15,747 nt of DNA from Deltaproteobacteria bacterium (GTDB lineage: Bacteria; Desulfobacterota; UBA8473). The DNA lies in contig JAUXHQ010000011.1 in the NCBI GenBank assembly GCA_030621455.1, positions 1 through 15,747 of the forward strand, written 5' to 3'. This document shows, piece after piece, positions 14,276 through 15,747 of this stretch. The translations under genes were made by a program, and so were the position numbers. A model generated the notes under the pieces. The model had not been told where the DNA came from, did not search any database, and worked only from the letters and a program-made list of their open reading frames with translations. The number at the start of each line of letters is the position of its first letter. Within the stretch, counting starts at the first letter, position 1.

Positions 14276-15562
14276 CTAGAAAACGACCGTCCAGCCCTTT
14301 CTTTTCGCCTGAGCGCGTGAGTATGAAACCCCGTGGATCTTCTTTCCATCTTGATCAAGCAGCTCAACAGTACCGCCGCGATTTGAAAGCTGGGCCGTGT
14401 TTTTGGGAAGAGGCACGACCCTTGTCTCCCCTGAAGGTATGGTCAGGGCCTCACACCGAAATACATTGCCGTTTTTGTCACGGATGGACCACCTGGAAAC
14501 ATCTACATCTTCAGGGGATACGTTGAGCAAGGTTACCGTCTCATATCCTTCATCGTCACCCTTTGGATTGACAAGTGCGGCAACAACCCGAACATCGATT
14601 TCCGAGTCAACGTCTTCAGGCTCCGAAGGGATTGGCGGAGGGACCGGATCAGGAACAGGTTCGGGAATAGGCTCCGGCGCAGAAAGTCGTCCCAGGAATT
14701 TAGGATAGAAGGTGCGAAGGTGTCGGTTGTCATCACTGCGAAAGAGTTTCAATTCATAACTCGCCCCGTTGATGATGCACTCTTTTGGCGCACGGGCCTC
14801 CCTCAGAAAACGAATCGTGCCCAATGCCAGAAGGCCTTCAATGCTGCACCCGTTCCAGAAACCGCCCACCGGCTTGTACAGTGGCCGCCGTGCTCCCGTA
14901 TCATAGTCATAGGCATCCCACTTGTAAGCAATAGTGCTGATCTCAGGAGTCTGAATACCCTCCGAAGTCAGTGCCCCATACCTGGCCCTTGGCCCTTCAT
15001 AGCGCGGGGCCACGTAGACTATGTCGTCGCTGTTCAAGAACTCCATTGAATCGTCAAGGTAGTACTTGTACCAGAAGTGATACCCACTCACCTTTCCCTT
15101 GCTCTGCTCTCCAACGACGATATGTTCAAATGCGCTCAAGTCCCGGCCCTGTCCCATGTCAAACTGGGTAAACCAGATGTCGATGAGCTTCTTTATCCAG
15201 CGGCTCTGGCTATATGTCTCGCCGGTCTGCTCGGCAACAAACTGCCTGGCTGCTTTCATCGGTTTACTGTAGACAATCACATCGAGTAAATCGTAGACTT
15301 CCTGGTCCTCTTCCGGCGTCTTTGTCTCCCGCCTCCTTTTGTCGAGAGCATAATTGTTAAACAGGTTTCTGCACAAGTCGTATGTCTCCTGTTTTTGATT
15401 AGGGATATGGACCTTGGGAAACAGTTTGTGATCTCCGTTTTCATTGACCTTTTCATTGACAACTACGTAGCCGTGATCGGGATCATGCTCCTCAATAGAA
15501 GAGACCGGTTTGATACCGTTTCCCTCCTGATCTGCATTCCAAATTTGCTGATAGATATTCAT
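14276..15562 (-). CDS. EndoU (XendoU) endoribonuclease with C-terminal lamin-tail-like domain
   Basis: A 428-residue protein with GAGG 8 nt before the ATG. Residues ~50-290 match the XendoU/EndoU fold, Mn-dependent endoribonucleases that cut at uridylates: FEHIVVGE supplies His147, SGYHFW His162, and YKPVGGFWNG Lys230, the expected His-His-Lys triad; SIEGLLALGT and YPKFLG also fit. A proline/glutamate-rich linker (~295-316) leads to a β-rich domain (~322-428) with VAALVNPKGDDEGYETVTLLN, a WSIRDKNG turn, LSNRGGTVELLDQDG and GWTVVF, which I read as a lamin-tail-domain-like module. There is no signal peptide or toxin-type translocation domain. It leads the right block, 76 nt before the lipoprotein gene. 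No recognisable immunity protein is adjacent. A role in RNA processing or as an effector is open. Confidence 0.82.
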   Translation of the reverse strand: MNIYQQIWNADQEGNGIKPVSSIEEHDPDHGYVVVNEKVNENGDHKLFPKVHIPNQKQETYDLCRNLFNNYALDKRRRETKTPEEDQEVYDLLDVIVYSKPMKAARQFVAEQTGETYSQSRWIKKLIDIWFTQFDMGQGRDLSAFEHIVVGEQSKGKVSGYHFWYKYYLDDSMEFLNSDDIVYVAPRYEGPRARYGALTSEGIQTPEISTIAYKWDAYDYDTGARRPLYKPVGGFWNGCSIEGLLALGTIRFLREARAPKECIINGASYELKLFRSDDNRHLRTFYPKFLGRLSAPEPIPEPVPDPVPPPIPSEPEDVDSEIDVRVVAALVNPKGDDEGYETVTLLNVSPEDVDVSRWSIRDKNGNVFRCEALTIPSGETRVVPLPKNTAQLSNRGGTVELLDQDGKKIHGVSYSRAQAKRKGWTVVF

Positions 15563-15677
15563 TGGTGTTTCCTCTCTAATGTGTCATGGTTGGAGCCTAA
15601 ACGTCAGCACCTCATACGAATGCCTTTACTGCAGTGCTCGCGTAAAGTTTCCCGCTGTTTCGTCCCCGTCCCTTAGG

Positions 15678-15696
15678 AAAAGTGTAAACTACTTTT
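15678..15696. promoter_or_regulatory. Palindrome upstream of the EndoU gene
   Basis: AAAAGT (15678-15683) and ACTTTT (15691-15696) are perfect inverted arms around GTAAACT. The site lies about 115 bp before the EndoU ATG. On the - strand a perfect TATAAT lies at 15733-15728, but any -35 would fall beyond the window edge. An operator between promoter and gene is possible. The remaining bases 15563-15747 hold no gene. Confidence 0.3.
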
Positions 15697-15747
15697 GTGC
15701 CCTTATGAAGGATGCCCAGAATTGTTGATTATATTCCCTTCAGCGTT

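Overview
The window looks like chromosome from an anaerobic, mesophilic Gram-negative bacterium. Desulfobacterota (the former Deltaproteobacteria) is the best guess. This is inferred from a glycyl radical enzyme, two lipoprotein signal peptides, an SCP-2-like partner protein, and family motifs I associate with that group; no rRNA or marker gene is present to prove it. There is no tRNA, rRNA, CRISPR array, transposase or phage structural gene.

Left block, + strand (1-5722): four housekeeping-type genes. They are a thioredoxin-fold protein with a CPVC motif and a HEAT-like tail (522-1496), a protein-L-isoaspartate O-methyltransferase with a lipoprotein signal peptide (1780-2508), an ABC-F translation-factor-type ATPase (2713-4701) and ribonuclease D (4853-5722). 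The spacers are long and structured. Two of them hold ~230-245 bp nested inverted-repeat elements (118-362 and 1531-1759). The ABC-F gene is preceded by a GAAA-tetraloop hairpin and has no visible Shine-Dalgarno, and rnd has a good sigma70 promoter.

Middle block, - strand, convergent with rnd. Read in transcription order it is: a glycyl radical enzyme (12144-9646), an SCP-2-like protein (9635-9228), a DUF6765-type protein with metal-binding-like histidines (9208-8114), an ABC-class ATPase of the COG3044 type (8023-6299) and a YjbQ-family protein (6276-5857). Gaps of 10, 19, 90 and 22 nt suggest one transcript or two coupled ones. The spacer upstream of the glycyl radical enzyme carries a 157-bp inverted-repeat structure and a sigma54-like -24/-12 site facing it. 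No radical-SAM activating enzyme lies in the window.

Right block, - strand (12337-15562): a cytosolic-looking EndoU (XendoU) endoribonuclease with a proline-rich linker and a C-terminal lamin-tail-like domain, followed 76 nt later by a 620-aa lipoprotein of unknown family made of two diverged tandem copies of one ~270-residue module. This pair is the least explained part of the window. The duplicated lipoprotein, the EndoU-LTD protein, the nested repeats and the orphan glycyl radical enzyme cluster are the items most worth following up.
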